Assembly (NCBI GenBank): GCA_029972135.1
Contig: CP124755.1
Coordinates: forward strand, 372,001-436,000
DNA length: 64,000 nucleotides
Source of the DNA: Candidatus Thiocaldithrix dubininis
GTDB taxonomy: Bacteria > Pseudomonadota > Gammaproteobacteria > Thiotrichales > Thiotrichaceae
Reading direction: 5' to 3'
Part shown: positions 9,821 through 18,984 of the stretch, one piece after another
How positions within the stretch are numbered: the first letter of the stretch is position 1
How the letters are laid out: each line of letters opens with the position of its first letter
The notes under the pieces: model-generated
What the model saw: only the letters and a program-made list of their open reading frames with translations
What the model was told of the DNA's origin: nothing
Database searches by the model: none
Made by a program: the position numbers and the translations under genes

Positions 9821-10762
9821 TTAAGCAGTTACCAAGGCGCTTAATGCACTGGTTAAATCGGCATAGCGAAACTCGAAATGACTGTCTAACAAGGCTTGTG
9901 GTAGGACTTTTTGGCCTTCCAGCAATAAATCAGCTTGCTCACCTAACAATAAGCGGACAGGTAAAGCAGGAGCTGGCATAAAGGCTGGACGATGTAAAAG
10001 CTGCGCGGCTGTTTGGGCAAATTCCACTTGGTGTACCGGCTGAGGGCTAGTGAAATTATAAGGCGTAAAGTCTGCCGCAGCTTGTAAACTTAGTATGCCA
10101 ATATGCGCTGTGGCACGTACCAAATCCTCAATATGCATCCATGATAACCATTGTTGACCGCTGCCCATTTTGCCACCTAGACCTAATTTAATCGGCAATA
10201 ACATCATGGGCAATGCCCCGCCATCGTTGCCGAGTACTAAGCCAAAGCGCATAACCGCGACTTTGACGCCGTATTGGCAAGCTTGAGCGTTAGCTTGTTC
10301 CCAAGCCTGCACCAACTCTGACATAAAAATAGCTTGCGGCGGACTGGTTTCCGTCAAATCGTGATTATCGCCTTGGGCTTGAATGCCGTAATAACCAATC
10401 GCCGATGCGCCTAATAATAATTTGGGTTTGCTGGGGGTCTTTGCAATCCACGCGACCAGTTTATTGGTTAGCCCCACCCGACTTTTGTATAACTCGGCTT
10501 TACGTGCTGTTGTCCAACGTTGCCCTAAAATACGTGCACCCGCTAGGTTGATAACTACATCAATCGGTTGTTTAAGTTGGTCTAGACCTGTTACCACTTG
10601 CACGGATTGCTTAAACAAGGCTTGGGCTTTTTTAGCATGGCGCGTTAAGACCCACACCTGATGCCCATCGCTTTGTAAGGCTTTGATTAAGTGTTGACCT
10701 ACAAAACCTGTGCCGCCTGTGACTAATATTTGCTGCGGTTGTGTAAAAAACGTTGTGTGCAT
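9821..10762 (-). CDS. TIGR01777-type NAD(P)-dependent epimerase (YfcH-like)
   Basis: A 313-residue extended short-chain-dehydrogenase-fold protein. The Rossmann motif TGGTGFVGQHL lies close to the N-terminus. RILGQRWTTARKAELYKSRV and GASAIGYYG are hallmarks of the TIGR01777/YfcH group, and a C-terminal DUF1731-like region (FMPAPALPVRLLLGE) ends it. The substrate is unknown for the family. The third codon (ATG at 10762) is preferred because GGAG is nine bases upstream of it and only three bases upstream of the first ATG. It is divergent from the oxygenase gene. Confidence 0.88.
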   Translation of the reverse strand: MHTTFFTQPQQILVTGGTGFVGQHLIKALQSDGHQVWVLTRHAKKAQALFKQSVQVVTGLDQLKQPIDVVINLAGARILGQRWTTARKAELYKSRVGLTNKLVAWIAKTPSKPKLLLGASAIGYYGIQAQGDNHDLTETSPPQAIFMSELVQAWEQANAQACQYGVKVAVMRFGLVLGNDGGALPMMLLPIKLGLGGKMGSGQQWLSWMHIEDLVRATAHIGILSLQAAADFTPYNFTSPQPVHQVEFAQTAAQLLHRPAFMPAPALPVRLLLGEQADLLLEGQKVLPQALLDSHFEFRYADLTSALSALVTA

Positions 10763-10809
10763 AACCATTTACTCCATCGCATCGTAACGCTAATTTTACT
10801 GTAAGTGCT

Positions 10810-10833
10810 TTTGCGGTTTTTTACTTCCGCAAA
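10810..10833. promoter_or_regulatory. Inverted repeat between divergent epimerase and oxygenase genes
   Basis: Arms TTTGCGG (10810-10816) and CCGCAAA (10827-10833) with a 10-base T-rich centre lie in the 190-base divergent intergenic region. Position suggests an operator; no regulator is identified. Confidence 0.35.
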
Positions 10834-10960
10834 GATCATAGTGGAATAAAAAGTTAGCATTTTGCCCCTTATCTCACCATTGTGAACGTTAATAGCCTAG
10901 GCAGTGACAGCACGTTTAGAACGCAGTAAATAACAGTCTGATAGATATAGGAGAATAATA

Positions 10961-11800
10961 ATGCAAACTGTAATTGAGCCAAGCTGGCAAGCGTGGGTAA
11001 CTGAAAATTTACAACGGCAATGTAGCCCTGTAGAGCTTTGCCAAATTTTGAAACAGCATGGTTTTCAAACGCCCCAAATTCAACAATTATTGGGCGAGGC
11101 TTATCCGCTGGAATTTGCACAAACTCAACCTGTCATTGATTATGCTGCCTTAGCCAAGCCACCTTTAGGGCGTTTTCACCCAGAACTGACTATTCATCAA
11201 GTGCTAGCTGAACCATTGCAGTTGTATGTCATTGAAGATTTTCTGAGTGCGAATGAATGTCAGCAGTTAATTGAAATTACCGATAGCCAGTTAAGTCCTT
11301 CTGAAGTCTCGCATAGCAACGGGGATTATGCCTATCGCACTAGTCAAACCTGCCATTTGGTGAATACTCAGCATCCGTTAGTGGATAAAGTCAATGAGAA
11401 AATCGCCCGCACGTTAGGTATTCAAGCCCGTTATGCTGAACCGATTCAAGCGCAGCGTTATGCGGTAGGGCAGGAATTTAAAGAACATCATGATTATTTT
11501 GCCCCGAATACCGATATTTACGAACGTTATGCAAAGGATTTAGGGCAGCGCACATGGACATTTGTGGTGTATTTAAATGATGTGGTCGCAGGCGGGGCAA
11601 CGTACTTTCCGATTATTGAAACGGCGGTAAAGCCCAAACAGGGGTGTGCGGCTCTTTGGAATAATTTACACCCTGATGGGCGACCTAATTATGCCTCTTT
11701 GCATCAAGGTATGCCGGTCGTGCAGGGTGTTAAATACATTATTACCAAATGGTTTCGAGAGCGTGGGCAAGGTGCAATGTTTTATGAAGAAGCGGATTAA
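10961..11800 (+). CDS. Prolyl-4-hydroxylase-like 2-oxoglutarate/Fe(II) oxygenase
   Basis: A 279-residue protein whose C-terminal half (from about residue 85) is a P4Hc-type double-stranded beta-helix oxygenase. Iron ligands are visible as His176-x-Asp178 and His248, and Lys258 is the expected 2-oxoglutarate anchor. The first 80 residues form a separate helical/linker segment with no recognised domain. The family hydroxylates prolyl or other residues in proteins, or small molecules; the substrate is unknown. AGGAG is placed seven to eight bases upstream of the ATG. The gene is convergent with ygfZ and their stop codons overlap (TTAA). Confidence 0.88.
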   Translation: MQTVIEPSWQAWVTENLQRQCSPVELCQILKQHGFQTPQIQQLLGEAYPLEFAQTQPVIDYAALAKPPLGRFHPELTIHQVLAEPLQLYVIEDFLSANECQQLIEITDSQLSPSEVSHSNGDYAYRTSQTCHLVNTQHPLVDKVNEKIARTLGIQARYAEPIQAQRYAVGQEFKEHHDYFAPNTDIYERYAKDLGQRTWTFVVYLNDVVAGGATYFPIIETAVKPKQGCAALWNNLHPDGRPNYASLHQGMPVVQGVKYIITKWFRERGQGAMFYEEAD

Positions 11801-12831
11801 ACCGCTTCGTCTTCCAAGCTATAAGGCAAGCTTGCCAGTTGCACTTTGTACTCACCTAACGTTAGGGCTTGTGTAGTTTCTGCAATTTTCATAACTGCTA
11901 AAGCTTCTACATAACCGTCTGGATTCAAAGTGGCATTTAAAATAGTGCCTGCTTCGGGGTCTTGAGGACTGGCGATAGGTGTACCAATCGACGGGCGCTG
12001 GACTAAGTGCGGAATCGCAATACGGAACATACGGCGTTTGGATTTACCTAAGTATTTCATACGCGCTACGATTTCTTGTCCCGGATAACAGCCCTTGGTA
12101 AAGCTTAAGCCATTAATTAAATCCAAGTTCAGCATTTGCGGCACCCACGCCTCGTAGCTTTTTTTGGTAACCATTGGAATGCCAGACTGCACATTGAAAT
12201 ATTCCCAACCATTACGCCCGACACAAGCCGCATTCACATTAAGTTGCTGCCAAAGTTTTAAGGCTTCGGGCAGTTCGCCTAAGATTTTATAACGTGGAAT
12301 CGGCGCAGGTTGGCGCATAATCGTCAGATTATTAATCTGCAAGGTTTCATAAGCCGCTTGTGGCGCTTTACCCAAAATCTCAATCAGACGTGTATCACCA
12401 TCGGGAGCCGCATAACCGAAATGCACAAGGCTGGCAGAAGCATCTTCTAAATACACTTTGGAGCGTAATACATACATCCGTAGCCGCTTTAATAAGGTTT
12501 CTACCAAATCACGCGAGACGCTTAAGTAATAACTGCCTTGGCGATGAGTGATAAAAAACGTCGCTAAGACCCGCCCTTGAGGATTGCTATAAGCGCTAAG
12601 CTGTGACCATTGATCCGTCACTTGGCGAATATCGTTGGTAAATTGCCCTTGTAAAAAGTTTTCGGCATCTTCGCCCATAATGCGAATTAAGCCAAAGTGT
12701 GAAAGGTCACATAAGATTGCGCCACGGGGTGGAATGCGGCGTTCTAAATCGGGATTGCCAAACGAGACTAATGAATCACCTGAAAATTCCGCGCCCCGTT
12801 TAATGAGAAACTCTTTCCATTCTGGTTTCAT
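11797..12831 (-). CDS. ygfZ: tRNA-modifying/Fe-S-maturation protein YgfZ
   Basis: Folate-binding GcvT-like protein that supports folate-dependent maturation or repair of certain Fe-S enzymes and normal tRNA thiomethylation in E. coli. The 344-residue protein carries the YgfZ signature KGCYPGQE at residues 246-253 with the essential Cys248, followed by ARMKYLGKSKRR. The N-terminal part has the GcvT-like folate fold (CDLSHFGLIRIMGEDAENFL). It is a stand-alone gene, but a supply of Fe-S maturation fits a chromosome carrying many Fe-S redox enzymes. Confidence 0.94.
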   Translation of the reverse strand: MKPEWKEFLIKRGAEFSGDSLVSFGNPDLERRIPPRGAILCDLSHFGLIRIMGEDAENFLQGQFTNDIRQVTDQWSQLSAYSNPQGRVLATFFITHRQGSYYLSVSRDLVETLLKRLRMYVLRSKVYLEDASASLVHFGYAAPDGDTRLIEILGKAPQAAYETLQINNLTIMRQPAPIPRYKILGELPEALKLWQQLNVNAACVGRNGWEYFNVQSGIPMVTKKSYEAWVPQMLNLDLINGLSFTKGCYPGQEIVARMKYLGKSKRRMFRIAIPHLVQRPSIGTPIASPQDPEAGTILNATLNPDGYVEALAVMKIAETTQALTLGEYKVQLASLPYSLEDEAV

Positions 12832-12899
12832 AGAAGTACCCCAGCCGCAATGAAGATAATGGCTACACCATAAAAGTTATTAGAATTGATGTCGAGAAT

Positions 12900-12925
12900 C
12901 CCCGTTAGCTATAGCGGTAACGGGG
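12900..12925. other. Hairpin-forming inverted repeat downstream of the parvulin gene
   Basis: CCCCGTTA (12900-12907) and TAACGGGG (12918-12925) form an 8-bp perfect stem. It lies just beyond the stop of the parvulin gene on the minus strand. No run of T follows on that strand, so a classical intrinsic terminator is uncertain. Confidence 0.5.
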
Positions 12926-12942
12926 ACTAAAAGCAGGCTTAC

Positions 12943-13932
12943 TTATTTAGAAGCTGGTGCGGCAGCAGGAGCAGCCGCCGGAGCGGGCGCAGCCGCTGGT
13001 GCAGTATCCGCCGGTTTTGTTTCAGTGCTGGTAGCGGCAGCCGGTTTAGTTTCAGGCAACATGATTTTTACATCAGCTTTGCCACGTAATTCATTCATGT
13101 ATTCCAGCATTTTTTCTTGTTCATACTGGCGTTGTAACTGTGGTTTAACGCTCTCAAACTCAGGGGGTTTAACGTCGCGGCGTTCTTCCAACTTGATAAC
13201 GTGCCAGCCGAATTCAGTTTGTACGGGTTCTTTGGTATACGTACCCGGTTCCATTTTAGCCACTGCATCGGCAAACGGTTTAACCATTGTGTCAGATTTA
13301 AACCAACCTAAGTCGCCGCCCATAGAGGCAGATGGACCATCAGACGATTTTTTGGCTAAATCGGCGAAGTCTGTGCCTTTATCTAAGTCTTTAATGATAC
13401 CTTCGGCTTCTTCCTTGGTTTTCATTAAGATATGACGAGCTTTGTATTCGTATTTGTCTGCACCAGAAATACGTTTTTCATAAATCTTTTTCAGTTCATC
13501 ATCGCTAACTTTAAAGGATGAGGCTTTTTCTTGAGTCCAAGCATTCAACACGATTTTATCGGTGAAATCTTTGACTTTATTTTTAATGTCTTCGCGCTCA
13601 GCTACCCCGGATTTATTGGCTTCTTGGCGTGCCAGTTCAGTGATAACGAGGTCGTCTAAGATACCTTTAGTATCAAGATCTTCGCCTTGTCCTGAACGGC
13701 GAACCATACTCACGACGCTATCTAAGGTATCTTGCGTAATGGCTTGACCATTGACAGTTGCCACGACTTTTTTATCTTCGGTCGTAGTTGTGGTGGTCGT
13801 GGTACTGGTAGCTGCGGCAGGCGCGGCTTTATCTGCCGCTGGTTTGTCTTCAGCAGTCGCATACAAACTAGAAACTGCTAAGGTTAAGCCAATTAGCCCA
13901 GTTGCGATCATATTGTTGGTTGTTAGACGCAT
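12943..13932 (-). CDS. Periplasmic parvulin-type peptidyl-prolyl cis-trans isomerase (PpiC/SurA-like)
   Basis: A 329-residue exported foldase. A signal peptide (MIATGLIGLTLAVSSLYATA) is followed by a low-complexity linker with eight consecutive Thr and Ala/Pro-rich sequence. A SurA_N/chaperone-like helical region starts at KVVATVNGQAITQDTL, and a single parvulin rotamase domain occupies about residues 160-255, with ARHILMKTKEEA and GGDLGWFKSDTMVKPFADA. The C-terminus is Ala/Pro/Thr-rich. It probably assists folding of outer-membrane or periplasmic proteins. A second, SurA-like rotamase domain is absent, so it is closer to PpiC/PrsA-style proteins than to full SurA. Confidence 0.9.
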   Translation of the reverse strand: MRLTTNNMIATGLIGLTLAVSSLYATAEDKPAADKAAPAAATSTTTTTTTTEDKKVVATVNGQAITQDTLDSVVSMVRRSGQGEDLDTKGILDDLVITELARQEANKSGVAEREDIKNKVKDFTDKIVLNAWTQEKASSFKVSDDELKKIYEKRISGADKYEYKARHILMKTKEEAEGIIKDLDKGTDFADLAKKSSDGPSASMGGDLGWFKSDTMVKPFADAVAKMEPGTYTKEPVQTEFGWHVIKLEERRDVKPPEFESVKPQLQRQYEQEKMLEYMNELRGKADVKIMLPETKPAAATSTETKPADTAPAAAPAPAAAPAAAPASK

Positions 13933-13973
13933 GGATTTAAATCTTCCTCTAAATCGAATTTATGTATTGTTAA

Positions 13974-14273
13974 TTAAGGTAAAACTTGCTTAAAAGGTTT
14001 AACGGTGACTTGTTGGTAAACGCCTGCGGCTAGATAAGGATCTGCATTAGCCCATGCTTGTGCTGCCGCTAGCGAATCGAATTCGGCAATAATTACACTG
14101 CCCGTAAAACCGGCTTCACCGGGATCATTCGAGTCGATGGCGGGATTTGGTCCAGCAATCACTAAGCGTCCTTGCTCTCGTAAAAGTTGTAAACGTTCCA
14201 CATGCGCTGGTCTAGCTGCCAGCCGTGCCCCTAAACTGTTGTCTACATCTTGACCGATAATGACATATAACAT
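13974..14273 (-). CDS. yciI: YciI family protein
   Basis: A 99-residue ferredoxin-like-fold protein. [14 protein letters not shown] at the start and the conserved His ([11 protein letters not shown]) and Asp ([10 protein letters not shown]) match YciI, a family of small putative enzymes whose reaction is unestablished. The ATG at 14273 (MLYVIIG) is chosen because AAGGA is ten bases upstream; a longer start would overlap yciB. It lies 28 bases after yciB, an arrangement also conserved in Enterobacteria and other gammaproteobacteria. Confidence 0.9.
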   Translation of the reverse strand: MLYVIIGQDVDNSLGARLAARPAHVERLQLLREQGRLVIAGPNPAIDSNDPGEAGFTGSVIIAEFDSLAAAQAWANADPYLAAGVYQQVTVKPFKQVLP

Positions 14274-14301
14274 TTCGCTTGTGTCCTTAAATCTTTGTAA
14301 C

Positions 14302-14919
14302 TTATGGCTTAGATTCAACAGCGTATTTTTGCAGGTAAAACACTTGCAAGATGATGAATATAAAGGTTAATCCAAAGACCCCAAACATTTTGAAATCAAC
14401 CCAAAAATCTTCACTAAAATTATAGGCAATAATTAGATTTAATACACCGATTGCGGCGAAAAATCCAGCCCACATTGTATTTACTTTCTGCCAAATCGCT
14501 TTAGGTACTTGAATGGCATTAGACATCATACGTTCAGCAATCGTTTTACGACTACCCACAAATTGACTAGCTATAAAGGCAATAGCAAACGCCCAGTTAA
14601 TAATACTGACCTTCCATTTGATAAACATCGGGTCTTTGAGCAATAGGGTTAGCGTGCCAAATACAAGTAAGATACCTAGGGTGATTAAGTGCATCCGTTC
14701 AAAACGCTTATATTTTACGTAATACAGCACGTTCTGAAGTAGGGTCGCTAAAATAATCACCAACGTTGCAAATAAGATGGCATCTTTCGGTTGAGATTGA
14801 TCCAATTGAATCAGTGGCAATTGATTGGCGGCTTGAATTAACGCAGGCGGTACGCTGGCAAACAGCTTATAAGCAGCAAAGAACAGCGCGACCGGGAAAA
14901 AGTCAAACAGAAACTTCAT
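14302..14919 (-). CDS. yciB: Inner membrane septation protein A family (YciB)
   Basis: A 205-residue polytopic membrane protein with about five to six hydrophobic segments. The N-terminus [17 protein letters not shown] is the classic YciB start, and [23 protein letters not shown] sequence forms the last helix. The family affects cell envelope synthesis, septation and intracellular septum structure, with no enzymatic activity assigned. It is somewhat longer than the E. coli protein (179). It is transcribed with yciI, divergently from yciO. Confidence 0.92.
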   Translation of the reverse strand: MKFLFDFFPVALFFAAYKLFASVPPALIQAANQLPLIQLDQSQPKDAILFATLVIILATLLQNVLYYVKYKRFERMHLITLGILLVFGTLTLLLKDPMFIKWKVSIINWAFAIAFIASQFVGSRKTIAERMMSNAIQVPKAIWQKVNTMWAGFFAAIGVLNLIIAYNFSEDFWVDFKMFGVFGLTFIFIILQVFYLQKYAVESKP

Positions 14920-14925
14920 GTAAGT

Positions 14926-14934
14926 TGGTATAAT
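14926..14934 (+). promoter_or_regulatory. Candidate extended -10 promoter for yciO
   Basis: TGGTATAAT matches the extended -10 consensus (TGnTATAAT), 36 bases before the yciO ATG. No convincing -35 hexamer is present 17 bases upstream, as expected for extended -10 promoters. It lies within the yciB-yciO divergent gap. Confidence 0.5.
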
Positions 14935-14970
14935 TGCTTAAAGTTTTCCATTCTAAACGATAAACGGACA

Positions 14971-15597
14971 ATGAGTCAGTATTTTCAAATCCACCCAGAG
15001 AATCCACAAATTCGCCTGATACGCCAAGCGATTCAGATTATACGTACCGGCGGGGTGGTGGTATTTCCCACCGATTCTAGCTACGCGATTGGTTGCCAAT
15101 TAGATGATAAAGCGGCTATGGAGCGCATTCAGCGCATTCGTAAATTAGATAGCAAACATAATTTTACGTTGATGTGCCGTGATCTTTCAGAAATTGCAAA
15201 TTATGCCTTAGTGGATAATATCAATTATCGACTGATCAAATCGCTAACTCCCGGCCCTTACACCTTTATTTTAAAAGCCACTAAGGAAGTGCCACGCCGC
15301 TTGCTCAATCCTAAGCGTAAAACCATCGGGGTACGGATTCCCGATCATGCGATTACCTTAGCTTTATTAGAAGAGTTAAACGAGCCGCTGATGTCCAGCA
15401 CCTTAATTCTGCCGGGCGATGAGTTTCCAATGACCGACCCGTATCAAATTCGGGTTTATTTGGAACATCAAGTTGATCTGATTGTTGATGGTGGCTTCTC
15501 AGGACATGAACCTACAACTGTCGTCGATTTAATGGATGAACATCCAGTGGTATTGCGTGAAGGTAAGGGCAGTATTGATTGGTTAGTGCAACATTGA
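14971..15597 (+). CDS. yciO: YciO, TsaC/Sua5-family protein
   Basis: A 208-residue member of the YrdC/Sua5 superfamily. The start MSQYFQIHPENPQ and the motifs VVFPTDSSYAIGC, FTLMCRDLSEI and PGPYTFILKATKEVPRR align clearly with E. coli YciO. Sua5/TsaC makes threonylcarbamoyl-AMP for tRNA t6A, but YciO itself is a poor substitute and its own role is unclear. It precedes trpS by 68 bases on the same strand, possibly in one unit trpS-scpA. Confidence 0.92.
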   Translation: MSQYFQIHPENPQIRLIRQAIQIIRTGGVVVFPTDSSYAIGCQLDDKAAMERIQRIRKLDSKHNFTLMCRDLSEIANYALVDNINYRLIKSLTPGPYTFILKATKEVPRRLLNPKRKTIGVRIPDHAITLALLEELNEPLMSSTLILPGDEFPMTDPYQIRVYLEHQVDLIVDGGFSGHEPTTVVDLMDEHPVVLREGKGSIDWLVQH

Positions 15598-15665
15598 TTA
15601 AGCACTTGCCAGCACTTTTCTTGTAGAATCAGTCACTCGATATCAGCTTAATAAAAGGGAATAGC

Positions 15666-16886
15666 GTGAGTACGACGCCAACACAGAAATTGCGTATTCT
15701 TTCTGGAATGCGCCCTACCGGTTTATTGCATCTGGGGCATTACCACGGTGTTATTAAAAATTGGGTGGAGATGCAGAATCAATATGACTGCTTTTTCTTT
15801 GTGGCAGATTGGCACGCATTAACCACGCATTACGAAACGCCGGATAATATTTCGCAGCATGTGGAAGATTTAGCGATTGATTGGCTAGCCGCTGGGCTTG
15901 ATCCTGAAAAAGCTACGATTTTCGTGCAATCGCAAGTGCCACAACACGCGGAATTAAACTTAGCGTTATCTATGATTACGCCCTTAGGTTGGTTGGAGCG
16001 TGTTCCCACCTATAAAGATCAACAGGAAAAGTTGAAAGAACGGGATTTAGCAACGTATGGCTTTTTAGGTTATCCCCTGTTGCAATCAGCGGATATTCTG
16101 CTTTATAAGGCGGATTTAGTGCCGGTGGGTGAAGATCAAGTGGCGCATATTGAATTGACCCGTGAAGTCGCACGCCGCTTTAACCATTTATACGGGCGTG
16201 AAGCCAATCACGAAGCCAATTTAGAACAAAGCTTGGCAAAAATGAGCAAAAAGCACGCAAAATCTTTTAAAGATTTACGTCGCCAATACCAAGAGCAAGG
16301 CAATGCGGAGGCTTTAGTCTGGGGACGTAATTTGTTGGCAGAACAACATAATTTGTCGGCAGAGGATCGTGAGCGTTTATTGGGTTATTTGGACGGTACA
16401 GGTAAGGTAATTTTACCCGAACCCCAAGCGGCTTTAACCAAAGCGTCCAAAATGCCGGGCTTAGATGGGCAGAAAATGTCGAAGTCGTATAACAATACGA
16501 TTGCCTTGCGGGATTCTGCGGAAACGGTAGATAAGAAAATCCGCACGATGCCAACTGATACCAATCGAGTGCGCCGTACTGATCCGGGTGAACCTAGCCG
16601 TTGTCCAGTTTGGCAGTTGCATGAAATTTATTCAGATGAGGCGACGAAAGAATGGGTACAACAAGGCTGTCGTAGCGCTGGTATTGGCTGTATTGAATGC
16701 AAGCAACCGATTATTAAAGCAGTACAAGCGGAATTAGCACCCATGCAAGCGCGCGCGGCTGAATTAGAAGCTGATCGTAATAAAGTACGTGAGATTTTAG
16801 CCGCAGGTGCGGAAAAAGCGCGAGTGGTGGCCAAGCAAACCATGCACGATGTGATGAGCGCTATGCGCTTTACGCATTATCAATAA
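15666..16886 (+). CDS. trpS: Tryptophanyl-tRNA synthetase with insertion and Fe-S-type Cys motif
   Basis: Charges tRNA-Trp. Class I signatures are present: LHLGHYHG (HIGH-like) near residue 20 and KMSKS in GQKMSKSYNN. At 406 residues it is longer than the E. coli enzyme (334). The extra sequence, about 60-70 residues between FNHLYGRE and GLDGQKMSKS, is charged and helical. Near the C-terminus Cys313, Cys335, Cys342 and Cys345 form C-x21-C-x6-C-x2-C, close to the [4Fe-4S] motif described for Thermotoga TrpRS. The start is GTG with AGGGAA upstream. The stop abuts the scpA ATG, so the two are cotranscribed. Confidence 0.96.
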   Translation: MSTTPTQKLRILSGMRPTGLLHLGHYHGVIKNWVEMQNQYDCFFFVADWHALTTHYETPDNISQHVEDLAIDWLAAGLDPEKATIFVQSQVPQHAELNLALSMITPLGWLERVPTYKDQQEKLKERDLATYGFLGYPLLQSADILLYKADLVPVGEDQVAHIELTREVARRFNHLYGREANHEANLEQSLAKMSKKHAKSFKDLRRQYQEQGNAEALVWGRNLLAEQHNLSAEDRERLLGYLDGTGKVILPEPQAALTKASKMPGLDGQKMSKSYNNTIALRDSAETVDKKIRTMPTDTNRVRRTDPGEPSRCPVWQLHEIYSDEATKEWVQQGCRSAGIGCIECKQPIIKAVQAELAPMQARAAELEADRNKVREILAAGAEKARVVAKQTMHDVMSAMRFTHYQ

Positions 16887-17678
16887 ATGAACGACAGGGT
16901 AACTTCCTTACCCTTTGCGGTGGTGCGTGGCGAGCAAGTCGTTACGCTGCCGCAAGATTTATACATTCCCCCCGATGCCTTAGAAATATTCTTAGAGGCA
17001 TTTGAAGGCCCGCTGGACTTATTGCTGTATTTAATTCGACGGCAAAATTTTGATATTTGTGATATTCCGATTGCACAAATTACTGAGCAATATATGGCGT
17101 ATGTCGAATTAATGCAGGAATTTAAACTGGATTTAGCCGCTGAATATCTGCTAATGGCAGCCATGTTGGCAGAAATTAAATCGCGTTTATTATTACCCCG
17201 TCCCGCTACATTGAATGCAGAAGAAGCTGACCCGCGTGCGCAATTAATTCAACAATTACAAGCCTATGAAGAATGCAAGCGTGCTGCTTTAGTTTTGGAT
17301 GGATTACCCCGTTTAGAACGCGAGCATTTACCCGCAAAAGCTTATGCAGAAATTGAGGCACTCCCGAAATTATTACCGCAAGTCGAATTATCAGAATTAA
17401 TGCAGGCGTTTCAAGCGATTTTAAAGCAAGCCGAATTAATGTCTCGCCATGAAATTAAACGTGAACATTTATCCATTCGTGAACGTATGACGCAAGTTTT
17501 AACGTGTCTGCAACAGCAGTCATTAGTTGCATTTGAACAGTTATTTACCTTGGAAGAAGGGCGACGTGGTGTAGTTGTGGCTTTAATGGCGATTTTAGAA
17601 TTATTAAAAGCCCAGTTAATTGAAGTGGTGCAGGCTGAAACAGCTTATGCACCCCTATATATTCGCCGTCTTAATTAG
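16887..17678 (+). CDS. scpA: Segregation and condensation protein A (kleisin)
   Basis: Kleisin subunit of the SMC-ScpAB condensin that helps segregate the chromosome. The 263-residue protein shows the family block LEIFLEAFEGPLDLLLYLIR near residue 30, followed by DICDIPIAQITEQYMAYV and AAEYLLMAAMLAEIKSRLLLP, the SMC neck-binding region. The C-terminal winged-helix part is also present (VVALMAILELLKAQLIEV). It begins directly after the trpS stop. Unusually it is separated from scpB by two minus-strand Sel1-like genes, and its 3' end overlaps the first of these by eight bases. Confidence 0.95.
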   Translation: MNDRVTSLPFAVVRGEQVVTLPQDLYIPPDALEIFLEAFEGPLDLLLYLIRRQNFDICDIPIAQITEQYMAYVELMQEFKLDLAAEYLLMAAMLAEIKSRLLLPRPATLNAEEADPRAQLIQQLQAYEECKRAALVLDGLPRLEREHLPAKAYAEIEALPKLLPQVELSELMQAFQAILKQAELMSRHEIKREHLSIRERMTQVLTCLQQQSLVAFEQLFTLEEGRRGVVVALMAILELLKAQLIEVVQAETAYAPLYIRRLN

Positions 17679-18852
17679 ATTTTTCGGGGCAGGTTTTAAA
17701 AATTAAAGTATTATTTTCAATTTTCGGCAACTCTACATCACAATCATTGTAACGTGATGTACCATAAAATACATTATTGGCAGCGGATAATGCCATATAT
17801 TGCTCGCCTTTGGTTTTATCAGTTTTGCCAGCTTCACCATTATATAAACAATAACCCCAATCATATTGCGCTAAATCTAAACCACCTTGTGTTGCCTGTG
17901 CAAAGAGCTGGCAGGCTTTGGCTAAATCTTTATTATCTGTGTTTCCATTAGCATAAATCATACCCAGTTTATAAGCAGCCATTGGGTTATTATTGGTTTT
18001 GATGAGTGTTTCATATAGGGGCACTGCATCTTTAGCTTTATCACCGGCTTTGTAAATGTTAGCCAACCATAACTTAGCATCATTATTATTAGGGGCTAAT
18101 GCTTGCATAATAGCTTTGAAATGTGTTTCAGCATCACCACTAGGATCAAGTCCGGCGACTTCTCGCCAATATAAGCCATAAACGAATTGCGCTTTCGTAT
18201 CACCTGCTTTGGCCTTATCGTATAAAATGGTATAGACCGGCAAATTAATATAATCGCCATAACCGAGCGATTGTAAATAACGTGGGTCGCTATAGTTTAC
18301 TGTACCAAAAGTAGTAGGTTTAACGGTTAGTTTAGTTTCGTCATCAAAGATATAGGTGGCAGGCGTATCTTTGGGTTTAAGCGTTTTAGCAACATCCGCA
18401 AAACTAACATCCGGTTTGGCAAATACAATACCATCGTATTTAAAGCTGGCTTTGCTAGCCGGATCAGTGACATTACACTGGCGGCAAATTAAATAAGGCG
18501 TGCCGTTATTAGCCGGATTTAAGCCTAAACCTAAATAAATACCGGGCTGTTTAGTATCTTCGGACCACGCGGTGATTTTACCATTTTTTATATCAACATT
18601 TTTAATAACAACTTTATCGGCTTCACCTGTGCCTAAAAATACACTGTTATTATCTAAAACCAAATCGTGTAAACCTACTTGTTTAGGATCAAGCGCTTTT
18701 TCTAAAAACCAACTAGGTGCGGGCGTTGGTACGGGTAAATCAATGGCAGGGGCACTAGCAGTAGTAGCAGCATCGGCTGCCAACGTTTGTGTGCAATAAA
18801 ATAATAACATTCCCCCGATTAGGTTGAGGCGCTTATTATGAGGGCATTTCAT
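17671..18852 (-). CDS. Secreted Sel1/TPR-like repeat protein (paralogue A)
   Basis: A 393-residue exported protein. The ATG at 18852 is chosen: AGGAA lies seven bases upstream and it gives a signal peptide ending TLAADA. An N-terminal beta-rich region follows (TGEADKVVIKNVDIKNGKI), with a CxxC pair (CRQC). The C-terminal half has Sel1-like helical repeats (AKLWLANIYKAGDKAKDAV, AAYKLGMIYANGNTDNKDLAKACQLF, LAQYDWGYCLYNGEAGKT). Sel1 repeats are protein-interaction scaffolds; no enzymatic motif is seen. It is a tandem paralogue of the next gene, sharing the CxxC, the SLGYGDYINLPV-type block and the terminal LPKIE...CP motif. Confidence 0.82.
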   Translation of the reverse strand: MKCPHNKRLNLIGGMLLFYCTQTLAADAATTASAPAIDLPVPTPAPSWFLEKALDPKQVGLHDLVLDNNSVFLGTGEADKVVIKNVDIKNGKITAWSEDTKQPGIYLGLGLNPANNGTPYLICRQCNVTDPASKASFKYDGIVFAKPDVSFADVAKTLKPKDTPATYIFDDETKLTVKPTTFGTVNYSDPRYLQSLGYGDYINLPVYTILYDKAKAGDTKAQFVYGLYWREVAGLDPSGDAETHFKAIMQALAPNNNDAKLWLANIYKAGDKAKDAVPLYETLIKTNNNPMAAYKLGMIYANGNTDNKDLAKACQLFAQATQGGLDLAQYDWGYCLYNGEAGKTDKTKGEQYMALSAANNVFYGTSRYNDCDVELPKIENNTLIFKTCPEKSN

Positions 18853-18984
18853 GGTCGTATTCCTAAAGCGAAGCAAGATAGCTATTAGTATTAAATTGTA
18901 GATAGTGGGTTGCAGGGAACAGGTCATCGACAGATGGACGGTAGGAATTTACCGCTTGTAGTTCATGACACACTACGCTACAAA

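Noticed and set aside
12900..12925. Classical terminator for the parvulin gene
   Set aside because: The stem is perfect but neither strand has a T-run after it; kept only as a hairpin.
13780..13812. Simple-sequence repeat as a regulatory or mobile feature
   Set aside because: It is only the poly-Thr linker codons of the parvulin (ACC/ACT runs), a normal low-complexity protein segment.
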